DNA of 64,000 bases from Aldersonia sp. NBC_00410. GTDB taxonomy: Bacteria > Actinomycetota > Actinomycetes > Mycobacteriales > Mycobacteriaceae. Within the stretch, counting starts at the first letter, position 1, and the number at the start of each line of letters is the position of its first letter. Made by a program: the position numbers and the translations under genes. The notes under the pieces are model-generated. The model was not told the origin of the DNA and did no database searches. It saw nothing but the letters and a program-made list of their open reading frames with translations. The stretch is from assembly GCF_026342035.1 (NCBI RefSeq), contig NZ_JAPENM010000009.1:210194-274193 (forward strand), read 5' to 3'. Shown here in pieces: positions 26,397 to 34,358 of this stretch.

Positions 26397-27266
26397 CTAC
26401 GTTTCCTGGCGCCAGCGGGAGAGCCGGCGCTCGATGAGGACGATGACCGCGTTGAACACGAGACCGACGAGCGCAATCGCGATGATCCCCGCATACATAT
26501 TGGGGATTTGGAAGTTCAACTGCGACGCGGTGATGAGATAGCCGAGGCCCGCCTTCGCGCCGACCATCTCGGCCGCAATCAGCACGAGGATCGACGCCGC
26601 CGCCGCCATCCGGATTCCGGTGAAGATGGATGGCACCGAGGCAGGGAGGACCACCTTCTGGAACAGCCGCAGCGACGACAACCCCATCGAGGCAGCCGAC
26701 TTCACCAGCAATGGGTCGACGGTGCGCACGCCGGTGATTGTGTTGAGCAGGATCGGGAACACGCAGGCGTAGACGACAAGCGCGATCTTCGACTCCTCGC
26801 CGATGCCGAGGATGAGCACGAACACGGGCAACAGGGCGAGCGCGGCGGTGTTGCGGAACAGTTCGAGCACCGGGTTCAGGAAGTTCGCCACCGGCCGATA
26901 CCAACCGATCCCCACACCGAGTGGGACCGCGACCACGACCGCGATCGCAAACCCGGTCAACGCACGAGACAGGCTCGCGGACACATGCTTCCACATCTCA
27001 CCGGAGGCGACCAGATCGGTGAACGCCCCGACGACGGTGCTGAACGGCGGCAGGAATACCTCGTCGACCAGACCGACCCGCGGTGCGATCTCCCAGATGG
27101 CCAGGAAGACGACGATGGCGATGCTCGGAATGAGGACCCGGCGGACACCGGCCAGCACCGTGCCGGCGGTGGAGCGTCCGGAGCGCTGCTGCGCCGACGG
27201 CGCGGGGAGATCTGGGGCCGACGTGGCTGCGGCTGCGCGCTCCGGCGCGGCGAGTGCGCTAGACAT
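26397..27266 (-). CDS. ABC transporter permease (SsuC/TauC-like)
   Basis: A 289-residue permease of the nitrate/sulfonate/taurine class with about six membrane segments. After a basic-to-polar N-terminus of about 50 residues come IPSIAIVVFLAIWEIAPRVG and the cytoplasmic EAA loop region (KSAASMGLSSLRLFQKVVLPA SVPSIFTGI, typical spacing for coupling to the ATPase). It overlaps the ATPase gene by 8 bases and precedes the two monooxygenases. It likely carries sulfonates or related organosulfur compounds across the cytoplasmic membrane. Confidence 0.9.
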   Translation of the reverse strand: MSSALAAPERAAAATSAPDLPAPSAQQRSGRSTAGTVLAGVRRVLIPSIAIVVFLAIWEIAPRVGLVDEVFLPPFSTVVGAFTDLVASGEMWKHVSASLSRALTGFAIAVVVAVPLGVGIGWYRPVANFLNPVLELFRNTAALALLPVFVLILGIGEESKIALVVYACVFPILLNTITGVRTVDPLLVKSAASMGLSSLRLFQKVVLPASVPSIFTGIRMAAAASILVLIAAEMVGAKAGLGYLITASQLNFQIPNMYAGIIAIALVGLVFNAVIVLIERRLSRWRQET

Positions 27267-28119
27267 GAGTTGCCTCCCGTGCGACGACGGTCGCTACATT
27301 TTCGCCTGCGACGGCGATTGCGTCCTTGTTGCCACTCAACTCGTCCCGGTGCAGCAGCGTCCAAATGTGGTGGCGGTAGTTGCGGAATTCCTCGCTGGAC
27401 CGGATATCGGCGTGGTTGCGGTCGATCTCGATGTCGACGAAGTCGGTGATCCGGCCGGGCCGCGGCGAGAGCACTGCGACTCGCTGACCGAGGTAGACAG
27501 CTTCGTCGATGCCGTGGGTGATGAACAGGATCGTCTTACCGGTGGCCCGCCAGATGCGTAACAGCTCGTCCTGCAGGGATTCCCTGGTTTGCGCGTCCAG
27601 AGCGGCGAACGGCTCGTCCATGAGCAGGATCTCGGGATCGAAGGCGAGGCTGCGCGCGATCGCGACGCGCTGCTTCATGCCACCGGACAGCTCGTGTGGA
27701 TAGCGGTTACCGAAGCCGCCGAGCCCGACCAACTCCAGGTAGTGCTCGGCGCGCTCGCGCCGTTCCCGGCGCGACAGGCCCTTGGCTTCCAGGCCGAATT
27801 CGATATTGCGCCGAGCGGTGCGCCACGGCAGCAGCGCGTATTGCTGGAAGACGATGCCGCGGTCCAGACCCGGTCCGGTGATCTCCGCACCGTCGAGCAG
27901 GATGCGCCCACTGCTCGGCCTCGACAGCCCGCCGAGCAGGTCGAGCAGCGTCGACTTGCCGCAGCCGGACGGCCCGACCAGCACGAGAAACTCCCCCGCC
28001 GCCACATCGAGGTTAATGTCATGCAGCGCCGTCAGTTCCGATTCCTCACCGCGAATGGGAAAGCGCTTGTAGACATGGTCGATCTGTAGTTTCGGCGCCG
28101 CAATCGTTTCCGCGCTCAT
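27259..28119 (-). CDS. ABC transporter ATP-binding protein (SsuB/TauB-like)
   Basis: A 286-residue ATPase. The Walker A is GPSGCGKST (49-57), the Q-loop is VFQQYALLPW, the signature LSGGMKQ (144-150), Walker B LLMDEP (165-170) and the H-loop FITHGIDEA. The PW after the Q-loop is usual for the nitrate/sulfonate/taurine family. It overlaps the binding-protein gene by 4 bases (ATGA) upstream and the permease gene by 8 bases downstream, so all three are translationally coupled. It powers import for the two monooxygenases. Confidence 0.92.
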   Translation of the reverse strand: MSAETIAAPKLQIDHVYKRFPIRGEESELTALHDINLDVAAGEFLVLVGPSGCGKSTLLDLLGGLSRPSSGRILLDGAEITGPGLDRGIVFQQYALLPWRTARRNIEFGLEAKGLSRRERRERAEHYLELVGLGGFGNRYPHELSGGMKQRVAIARSLAFDPEILLMDEPFAALDAQTRESLQDELLRIWRATGKTILFITHGIDEAVYLGQRVAVLSPRPGRITDFVDIEIDRNHADIRSSEEFRNYRHHIWTLLHRDELSGNKDAIAVAGENVATVVAREATHV

Positions 28120-29207
28120 CGGCCCAGCGCTTGTCCGTCGGGGCCCGCACCGTCGGGATACGTGCCGTTCGAATACGGGTTGTATTCGTTGGTGTAGATG
28201 TCGGCGGCCTTCAGCTTGTCCTTGTCGAGTTCACCGTTGCGCACGAGCCAGTCGATCCAGAGCTGGATCTCCTTGTCGGCGATGACGCCGCCGGGGCCGG
28301 CGATGCTGGTGCTCTTGTAGAACTCCGCGAGCTTGGTGTTCTCGTTGCGCCCGCGCGCGTTGATGATCGACTTGAACTTCTCGATCACCTGCTCGCGCGG
28401 CGTGGTCTGTGCCCAGCGAATGGCGCGCGCGGTACCTTGCACGAAATCGGCTACCGCATCCTTGTTCTTGGCGATGAAATCGTCACGCAGCACGATGGAG
28501 CCGTAGCTGAAGGCACCGAACAACGACTCGTCGGTGAACAGCGGGTGGATACCGCCGCGCTGCACCGCCGTCTCACGGAACACACCACTCAGTGCGCCCA
28601 CGTCGATCTGCCCATTGCGCAGCGCGTCCTCGGTGTTCACCGGCGGCACCACGATCAGCTCGACCTGCTTGATCTCGTCGGGCGTCAGTCCCTGCTGCGC
28701 AAGCCATTCCCGCACGACGAACTCGTGATGGGCGCCGAGGGTGTTCATCCCGACCTTCTTGCCGATCAGATCGCGCGCCGACGTGATCGGGCTGCCGTCA
28801 ACCGTGAAGTATCCGGTGAAGGTCTCCTTGTCCGCGCCGTAGTAGGCGATCACCGACGTGATCGGAGCGCCGGCCGCCGCGAGCTTGACCACGGCACCGT
28901 TGAACGCACCACCGAACTCGGTCTGGCCGGTCGCGGCGGACTGGATATCCTGCGGGCCGCTCGTCGTGTCGCCGACCCACTGCAGCGTGACCTTGTCGAA
29001 ATAGCCGAGATTCTCGGCGAGTTCGGGATAGATGACCTGGCCGGTCTGCCCCTGGTAACGCAGCACGGTCTTGCCGTCTGCGGTGGTGGTGGTCTCGGAC
29101 GATCCACACGCGGTGGCGAGCGAGGAAAGGGTGAGCAGCGCGACAACGGCGCCGATCAGGCGCGACGTACGACGGCGTGCGGGGGTGGAGGTTCTGCTGA
29201 ACCGCAT
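28116..29207 (-). CDS. ABC transporter substrate-binding lipoprotein (SsuA/TauA-like)
   Basis: A 363-residue exported solute-binding protein. The signal peptide ends LATAC, a lipobox, so it is anchored outside the membrane. The mature part has YPELAENLGYFDKVTLQWVG, RDLIGKKVGMNTLGAHHEF and VNTEDALRNGQIDVGALSG, typical of aliphatic sulfonate, taurine or nitrate binding proteins. It is the first full gene of the operon and lies 100 bases downstream of a very short Cys-rich ORF and a GC hairpin, which suggests attenuation by cysteine supply. Confidence 0.9.
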   Translation of the reverse strand: MRFSRTSTPARRRTSRLIGAVVALLTLSSLATACGSSETTTTADGKTVLRYQGQTGQVIYPELAENLGYFDKVTLQWVGDTTSGPQDIQSAATGQTEFGGAFNGAVVKLAAAGAPITSVIAYYGADKETFTGYFTVDGSPITSARDLIGKKVGMNTLGAHHEFVVREWLAQQGLTPDEIKQVELIVVPPVNTEDALRNGQIDVGALSGVFRETAVQRGGIHPLFTDESLFGAFSYGSIVLRDDFIAKNKDAVADFVQGTARAIRWAQTTPREQVIEKFKSIINARGRNENTKLAEFYKSTSIAGPGGVIADKEIQLWIDWLVRNGELDKDKLKAADIYTNEYNPYSNGTYPDGAGPDGQALGR

Positions 29208-29278
29208 TGCTGTGGGTCCTTGTCGATGGAGGGGGGTTCGTGGCAGGTGGTCGGGAGCCGAGTGTCGACACGACGGGG

Positions 29279-29299
29279 CGCGCCGACGCGTCGGGCGCG
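29279..29299 (-). promoter_or_regulatory. GC-rich hairpin downstream of the Cys leader ORF (attenuator candidate)
   Basis: The palindromic core CGACGCGTCG (29284-29293) is extended by CGCGCC-type flanks with one bulge. It begins about nine bases after the leader-peptide stop and lies before the binding-protein gene. A ribosome stalled on the Cys codons would change its folding. No U-tract is seen, so it could act through Rho or by masking the downstream region. Confidence 0.45.
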
Positions 29300-29307
29300 A
29301 CGTGCGG

Positions 29308-29334
29308 TCAGACGCAAAGACAACACGACGACAT
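29308..29334 (-). CDS. Cysteine-rich leader peptide MSSCCLCV
   Basis: Eight codons, ATG TCG TCG TGT TGT CTT, then TGC GTC TGA, preceded by GGAAGGAG seven bases upstream. Three of eight residues are cysteine, two consecutive. It lies 100 bases before the first gene of an organosulfur transport and monooxygenase operon. Short poly-cysteine ORFs acting as cysteine-responsive attenuators before sulfur genes are described in mycobacteria. Those are leaderless, whereas this one has a ribosome site. The role here is inferred from position and composition. Confidence 0.7.
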   Translation of the reverse strand: MSSCCLCV

Positions 29335-29441
29335 GCGTGAACTCCTTCCAGCGGCTTCGTTCCTCAGCGTGCCGTGGGTGCTGTGCAGCGACAACGGTTT
29401 GGTACATGGGTGATTCGAAGTCGCGGCGTACGCTTTTCGAC

Positions 29442-30368
29442 ATGACTTCGACTGCGCTCGCGCAGCGGTTCGAGGAACATCGCCCCCATCTTTTGGCCGT
29501 GGGCTACCGCCTGACCGGCAGCGTTGCGGACGCCGAGGACGCGGTGCAGGAGAGCTGGATCCGGCTCAGCAGCACCGGACCGGATTCGGTGCGCGACCTG
29601 CGTGGCTGGCTGACCACGGTGGTCGGCCGCATCTGTCTGGATCGACTGCGTTCCGCCGCGGTTCGACGGGAAAGCTACGTCGGCCAATGGCTGCCCGAGC
29701 CGGTGGTGACCGAACCACACCGCGGCGCACCGGATCCGCTCGATGCGTTGGTCGGCGACGAGGACGCGCGGCTCGCGGCGATGGTCGTACTGGACACGTT
29801 GTCGCCGCCGCAGCGCATCGCGTTCGTGCTGCACGACGGTTTCGCGGTCCCCTTCGACGAGATCGCGACCATGCTCGGCGTCTCGACGGCGGCGGCTCGT
29901 CAATACGCCTCCCGTGGTCGCAAGGCGGTGGCACGCGCACCGAAACCGGTCGCGGCGGCCGAACACGATGCGGCGGTCGAACGCGTGCTGGCCGCGCTCG
30001 CCACCGGTGACGTCGACGCGGTCGTGGCGGCCTTGCATCCGGAAGCGATCGCGGTCGGCGATGCCGGCGGGACCACGAGCACGGCGATGCGGCCGATCCT
30101 CGGGCCGGACAAGATTGCGCGCTTCTTCCTCGGCCTCGGTCGCAAGTTGGGCAACGACAACCTGCGCGCGGCCCGGCCGGTCTGGGTCAACGGAGCGCTC
30201 GGCCTGTACCTGCCCGGGCTACCGCGGACCGAAAAGCATCAGGCCGTACCCGTGCACATCAACGGTTTCGCCGTCGCAGATGGCCGCGTGATCGGCATCT
30301 ACGACTTCGCCAACCCGGCCAAGTTCGCCGGCGTCCGCGTCCCCGGTGAACGCACGCCGAGTGCATAG
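29442..30368 (+). CDS. ECF sigma factor, ECF41/SigJ type with SnoaL-like C-terminal domain
   Basis: A 308-residue sigma factor. Region 2 spans about residues 8-75 (RLTGSVADAEDAVQESWIRL, RGWLTTVVGRICLDRLRS). The inter-domain WLP motif of the ECF41 group is present (YVGQWLPEPV). Region 4 is about 105-160 (LSPPQRIAFVLHDGF, GVSTAAARQYASRGRKAV). Residues 170-300 form the SnoaL-like regulatory extension, but the usual DGGGK reads DAGGT. There is no anti-sigma gene, as expected for ECF41. The convergent neighbour is a carboxymuconolactone decarboxylase, the usual ECF41 partner. Confidence 0.88.
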   Translation: MTSTALAQRFEEHRPHLLAVGYRLTGSVADAEDAVQESWIRLSSTGPDSVRDLRGWLTTVVGRICLDRLRSAAVRRESYVGQWLPEPVVTEPHRGAPDPLDALVGDEDARLAAMVVLDTLSPPQRIAFVLHDGFAVPFDEIATMLGVSTAAARQYASRGRKAVARAPKPVAAAEHDAAVERVLAALATGDVDAVVAALHPEAIAVGDAGGTTSTAMRPILGPDKIARFFLGLGRKLGNDNLRAARPVWVNGALGLYLPGLPRTEKHQAVPVHINGFAVADGRVIGIYDFANPAKFAGVRVPGERTPSA

Positions 30369-30411
30369 TTCTTCCGGCCGCAGCGACTTCGCGGGCCGGA
30401 ACAACTATGCA
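30362..30411. terminator. Bidirectional terminator enclosing both stop codons
   Basis: Eighteen-base arms (TGCATAGTTCTTCCGGCC at 30362-30379 and its complement at 30394-30411, one mismatch) flank a 14-base loop. The TAG of the sigma gene lies in one arm and the TAG of the convergent decarboxylase gene in the other. The stem would stop transcription from both sides. Confidence 0.8.
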
Positions 30412-30992
30412 GTCGCGGTGGGCTCGTCGGCCCACGGCACTCGGCACGTCTCGCCGGAGCCGAAGCCCTGCTCGGTGATGCCGAGCGCGCTGTACATCCG
30501 GGCGCGCATGTTCTCCAGCCCGATCTGATAGCTCAACTCGACCACCCCCGCCCGGCCGAACCGCTGCTCGAGATCGGTGACCTGCTCGTCGGTCACGGTC
30601 GGCGGGGTTGCGGTGACGGCGTCGGCATACGCGATCGCGGCCTTCTCGTCGTCGCTGTAGCGCGGCGAATCGGCATAGTCGGCGATGTCGCGCAATCGCT
30701 CGATATCCAGGCCGTCGAGGCGCTGCAACATCGTCCCGAAATCGACACACCACGAACAACCGACCGTCCAGGCAGTCCGGTACACGGCGAGTTCGCGGAT
30801 GTTGGCGGGCAACACCTTGGACGCCCGCTCCGCGGCGAACTCGTGCACCGCGCTCGCGGTGAACAGCTTCGGATGATTCGCCACCACGGCGAATGGTTCG
30901 GGCACTTCGTCGAAGCGACGGCCCATGACGCGATAGGCGAGCTTGATCAACGGGCCGGCCTGGTCCGGGGCTACTGCTGGAATACGGCTCAT
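30405..30992 (-). CDS. Carboxymuconolactone decarboxylase/AhpD-like family protein
   Basis: A 195-residue helical protein with the redox CxxC motif (TVGCSWCVDFG) and downstream His-free context, as in the peroxidase-related CMD branch. These proteins act as alkylhydroperoxidase-like reductases or of unknown redox function. Gene pairs of CMD with ECF41 sigma factors are a recurring arrangement and the CMD gene is usually the sigma target. Here the pair is convergent and the stops share a hairpin. I could not find a clear ECF41 promoter before it. Confidence 0.85.
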   Translation of the reverse strand: MSRIPAVAPDQAGPLIKLAYRVMGRRFDEVPEPFAVVANHPKLFTASAVHEFAAERASKVLPANIRELAVYRTAWTVGCSWCVDFGTMLQRLDGLDIERLRDIADYADSPRYSDDEKAAIAYADAVTATPPTVTDEQVTDLEQRFGRAGVVELSYQIGLENMRARMYSALGITEQGFGSGETCRVPWADEPTATA

Positions 30993-31089
30993 CGTCGAAC
31001 CTCCATCGAGAGTTGGTCGCCGCGTCGGCGTCCTACTGCTAAGACGTCGCAGCTAGTGCAAACGTAACGCGGCGATAGGGTGTGGGGCC

Positions 31090-32271
31090 ATGAGCTCTGC
31101 CACACCGCGCACGAGCGCAACGGTGAGCCGGTTGCGGCCGTTCGCCTCGACCATCTTCGCGGAGATGACCGAGCTCGCGGTCCGCCACGACGCGGTCAAT
31201 CTCGGCCAGGGCTTCCCCGATTCGGACGGACCCCCGCAGATGCTCGAGGTCGCGCGCCGCGCGATCGCGGAAGGCCACAACCAGTACCCACCGGGGCGCG
31301 GCGTGCCGGAACTGCGCCGAGCCGTCGCCCGCGACCGTGCGACCCGCTATGGCACCGCCTACGACCCCGATTCGCAGGTGCTGGTCACCGTGGGCGCGAC
31401 CGAGGGAATCAGCGCCGCAGTGCTCGGCCTGGTCGAGCCGGGCGAAGAGGTGGTGCTCATCGAGCCCTACTACGACTCCTACGCGGCGGCGATCGCGCTC
31501 GCCGGTGCCGTGCGCCGGACCGCCCGGCTGGTCGACGACGGTGCCGGCTTCGCCCTCGACGTCGATTCGCTGCGCGCCGCGATCACCTCGCGCACTCGGA
31601 TGATCATCGTCAATTCCCCGCACAACCCGACCGGCACGGTGCTGCCGAAGGCGGACCTGGACGCGATCGCCGAACTCGCCTGCGAGCACGACCTGCTCGT
31701 CCTCACCGACGAGGTGTACGAGCACCTGGTCTTCGACGAGCACCGTCATGTTTCGCTGGCGACGTTGCCGGGAATGTATGACCGGACGATCGTGGTGTCG
31801 AGTGCTGCGAAGACGTTCAGCGTGACCGGTTGGAAGACGGGCTGGGTGTGCGCACCCACCCACCTGCTCGACGGCGTGCTGGCGGCCAAGCAATTCCTCA
31901 CCTTCGTCGCGGGCGGCCCGTTCCAGCCGGCCGTGGCTTACGGTCTCGACCACGAACTCGGCTGGGTGGCCGAGCTGCGAACGAGTTTGCAGCGCAAGCG
32001 AGATGAACTGTCGGCAGCGCTTGCCGACGTGGGCTTCGACGTCCGACGCAGTGAGGGCAGCTACTTCGTCTGCGCCGATATCTCCCCACTCGGGGAGACC
32101 GATGCGCAGGCATTCTGCCGGGCACTACCCGAACGGATCGGCGTCGCGGCCGTACCGGTCGGCGCGTTCACCGATCACCCGCAGGACTGGGATCGCCTGG
32201 TGCGCTTCACGTTCTGCAAGCGCACGGAAACCCTCGCGCGCGGGGTCGAACGGCTGCAGCGCCTCCGCTGA
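31090..32271 (+). CDS. dapC: PLP-dependent aminotransferase, DapC-like
   Basis: A 393-residue class I aminotransferase. The PLP lysine is K241 (SSAAKTFSVTGWKTGW), with NSPHNPTG (about 175-182), TDEVYEH (D207, Y210) and VRFTFCK at the C-terminal Arg. It resembles M. tuberculosis Rv0858c (N-succinyldiaminopimelate aminotransferase, lysine and peptidoglycan pathway), which lies close to ercC3 there. Kynurenine or methionine-type aminotransferases share these motifs, so the exact substrate is less sure than the class. It is divergent from the CMD gene. Confidence 0.82.
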   Translation: MSSATPRTSATVSRLRPFASTIFAEMTELAVRHDAVNLGQGFPDSDGPPQMLEVARRAIAEGHNQYPPGRGVPELRRAVARDRATRYGTAYDPDSQVLVTVGATEGISAAVLGLVEPGEEVVLIEPYYDSYAAAIALAGAVRRTARLVDDGAGFALDVDSLRAAITSRTRMIIVNSPHNPTGTVLPKADLDAIAELACEHDLLVLTDEVYEHLVFDEHRHVSLATLPGMYDRTIVVSSAAKTFSVTGWKTGWVCAPTHLLDGVLAAKQFLTFVAGGPFQPAVAYGLDHELGWVAELRTSLQRKRDELSAALADVGFDVRRSEGSYFVCADISPLGETDAQAFCRALPERIGVAAVPVGAFTDHPQDWDRLVRFTFCKRTETLARGVERLQRLR

Positions 32272-32394
32272 GGCGCACGGCGGGATCCGACCGACCGGTC
32301 TGCAATATTGGCCAATGCGCAAATTGCGGAGGTCGTCGCCATTTGTGTACGTTCGAAATGGAGCGAAACATTATGGAAAGGGTGATTTTCAGTA

Positions 32395-33300
32395 ATGACC
32401 GCGACCGTAACCGATCGTTATCTGACCCGTAACGGAGCGGAGACCACATCCATCGTCCGGCAGGACCCGGTCGTATGGGGCAAGGGGGCCGAGGGCCCGC
32501 TCACCGACGCCGACCTGCTCCGGTTCGAGACCAAGGGCTTCCACAATATTGCCACGGCACTTACCGACGACGAGGTCCGCGCCTGCTACGACGAGATCAG
32601 TCGGCTCGCGAATCGCCCTGAACTGCAAGATGATCCGCGTGTGATCCGGGAGTCCGGCGCCGGACAGGTGCGCTCGATCTTCGACGTGCATCTGCTCTCC
32701 GACATCGTTTCCGCGGTGGCGCGGCGCCGCGATCTGCTCGACCTCGTGCGGCAGATCCTGGGCTCCGAGGTTTACCTGCACCAGAGTCGGCTCAATTTCA
32801 AACCCGGTTTCAGCGGCGGCCCGTTCTACTGGCATTCCGATTTCGAGACCTGGCACGCCGAGGACGGAATGCCGGTCCCACGCGCGGTAAGCATCTCGCT
32901 GGCCCTGACACCGAATTTCGATGTCAACGGCAGCTTGATGATTATGCCCGGATCGCACCGCGAGTTCATTTCCTGCGCGGGCGAGACCCCCGACGATTAC
33001 TTCAAGCAGTCGCTGGTGACGCATTTGCCGCTGACCGGCTCGCCGGATCCGGAAACGCTGACCCGGATGGCCGATACCTACGGCATCGAGCAGATGACGG
33101 GCCCGGCGGGTTCGGCGACGGTCTTCGACTCGAACTGCATGCACGGCTCGAACGGCAACATCACGCCGTACCCGCGGTCGAACGTCTTCCTGGTCTACAA
33201 CAGCGTGGCGAACACGCTCGAGGAGCCGTACGCCGCACGCAACCGGCGCCCGGACTTCCTCGGCAAGCGCGACTTCACGCCCCTGCAGCCGTCGGACTAA
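32395..33300 (+). CDS. ectD: Ectoine hydroxylase (stand-alone)
   Basis: A 301-residue Fe(II)/2-oxoglutarate dioxygenase with the EctD signature FYWHSDFETWHAEDGMP (residues 144-160). Iron ligands are H147, D149 and H250, and R261 would hold 2-oxoglutarate (HGSNGNITPYPRSN). It converts ectoine to 5-hydroxyectoine, an osmotic and heat protectant. The ectABC genes normally beside it are absent from the window. Ectoine must be made elsewhere in the genome or imported. The 123-base leader contains the palindrome CGCAA-A-TTGCG but no evident known operator. Confidence 0.9.
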   Translation: MTATVTDRYLTRNGAETTSIVRQDPVVWGKGAEGPLTDADLLRFETKGFHNIATALTDDEVRACYDEISRLANRPELQDDPRVIRESGAGQVRSIFDVHLLSDIVSAVARRRDLLDLVRQILGSEVYLHQSRLNFKPGFSGGPFYWHSDFETWHAEDGMPVPRAVSISLALTPNFDVNGSLMIMPGSHREFISCAGETPDDYFKQSLVTHLPLTGSPDPETLTRMADTYGIEQMTGPAGSATVFDSNCMHGSNGNITPYPRSNVFLVYNSVANTLEEPYAARNRRPDFLGKRDFTPLQPSD

Positions 33301-33334
33301 CCCCACGGTCGGACCGACCGGTACTATCGAATAC

Positions 33335-33967
33335 GTGTTCGAGTCCGACCAGATCTCGCTGTTCGACACCGCGACCGGCGGTGCCCGGATCGGCGAGCTC
33401 GGCGCCGCGGTCCGGCGTACCAACCTGAGCGCCGGCGCCTGGGTGGATCACTGCGCAGGCTGGGTGAGCGGCTCCGACGACGTATTCACCCGTCTGTTGC
33501 ACACCGTGGACTGGCAGCGCGAGCGACGGCCGATGTACGACCGGGTGGTCGACGTGCCCCGCCTGCTGCGGTTCTACGGGGCGGACGATCCGCTGCCCGA
33601 CCCGCTGCTCGTCGACCTTCGTGCAGCCCTCGACGCGCACTACCGCAGCGAACTCGGCGAGCGGTTCGGCACCGTCGGCATGTGCTGCTACCGCGACGGC
33701 GCGGACAGCGTCGCCTGGCACGGCGACACCATCGGCCGCGGCAGTACGGAGGACACGATGGTCGCCATCGTGTCCCTCGGCCAGTCGCGGCCGCTACTGC
33801 TGCGCCCGCGAGCAGGCGGCGCATCCCGGCGGTACAGCCTCGGCCACGGCGACCTGCTCGTCATGGGCGGCTCGTGTCAGCGCACCTGGGAGCACTGCGT
33901 ACCGAAGACCACGCGGCCGACGGGTCCGCGGATCAGCATTCAGTTCCGGCCGCAGGGCGTGCGCTGA
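33335..33967 (+). CDS. AlkB-like alpha-ketoglutarate-dependent dioxygenase
   Basis: A 210-residue AlkB-fold enzyme, of normal length. Iron ligands are H129 and D131 (VAWHGDTIG) and H187, and 2-oxoglutarate contacts are R199 and R205 in RISIQFR. LLRFYG and YRDGADSVAW are typical of bacterial AlkB (ALKBH2/3-like) proteins that remove methyl lesions from DNA or RNA. The GTG start is 34 bases after ectD. No ada or alkA gene is adjacent. The repair role is by family. Confidence 0.88.
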   Translation: MFESDQISLFDTATGGARIGELGAAVRRTNLSAGAWVDHCAGWVSGSDDVFTRLLHTVDWQRERRPMYDRVVDVPRLLRFYGADDPLPDPLLVDLRAALDAHYRSELGERFGTVGMCCYRDGADSVAWHGDTIGRGSTEDTMVAIVSLGQSRPLLLRPRAGGASRRYSLGHGDLLVMGGSCQRTWEHCVPKTTRPTGPRISIQFRPQGVR

Positions 33968-33981
33968 GCCCGCGACCCGGC

Positions 33982-34230
33982 CTACTCGATCCCGACCTGA
34001 GCGCCTTTACTCCCGCGCCGGGCCGCGCGGCGCTGAATCCAGAACACGCCGTAGGCGAGCGCGCCCACCGCGAGCCCCGCGAGGCAGGCCGGCCGGGCGG
34101 ACTCCCAGCGATCCCCGCTCGCCCAGACCACGACGGTGGCGACGAGCCAGAGCACGGTGCCGATGGCGAGCACCGGGCGCGGATCGGTGAGCCGCGCGGG
34201 GATCTGTGGAACGTGCGGGGTTTCGGACAC
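33982..34230 (-). CDS. DUF2530 membrane protein
   Basis: An 82-residue protein with two membrane segments (about residues 19-39 and 46-64) and a basic C-terminus, IQRRAARRGSKGAQVG. It fits DUF2530, equivalent to M. tuberculosis Rv0879c, which also lies next to a MarR gene. The GTG at 34228-34230 was preferred to a start seven codons earlier, for agreement with the family. It is divergent from the purine permease gene. Function is unknown. Confidence 0.78.
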   Translation of the reverse strand: MSETPHVPQIPARLTDPRPVLAIGTVLWLVATVVVWASGDRWESARPACLAGLAVGALAYGVFWIQRRAARRGSKGAQVGIE

Positions 34231-34358
34231 GCCACAACGGTACCGAGCCAACCCGCGAACGCGCCCCCCGCCACAGTGCTTGCCCTAATCTGAGTCAGGT
34301 TGCGCGACGCTGGGTGACGACTGCAGGCTGGCACTTCTTTCGGCGACAGGACTTTCGG

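Noticed and set aside
30993..31089. An ECF41-type promoter (TGTCACA with CGTC) before the CMD gene
   Set aside because: The best match, TGCGACG, has only four of seven bases, so it is not annotated.
31090..33300. An ectoine gene cluster with the aminotransferase as EctB
   Set aside because: The aminotransferase is a class I DapC-type enzyme (K241 motif), not the class III EctB.
34231..34358. A purine riboswitch before the NCS2 permease
   Set aside because: No conserved purine aptamer elements were seen in the 128-base leader.
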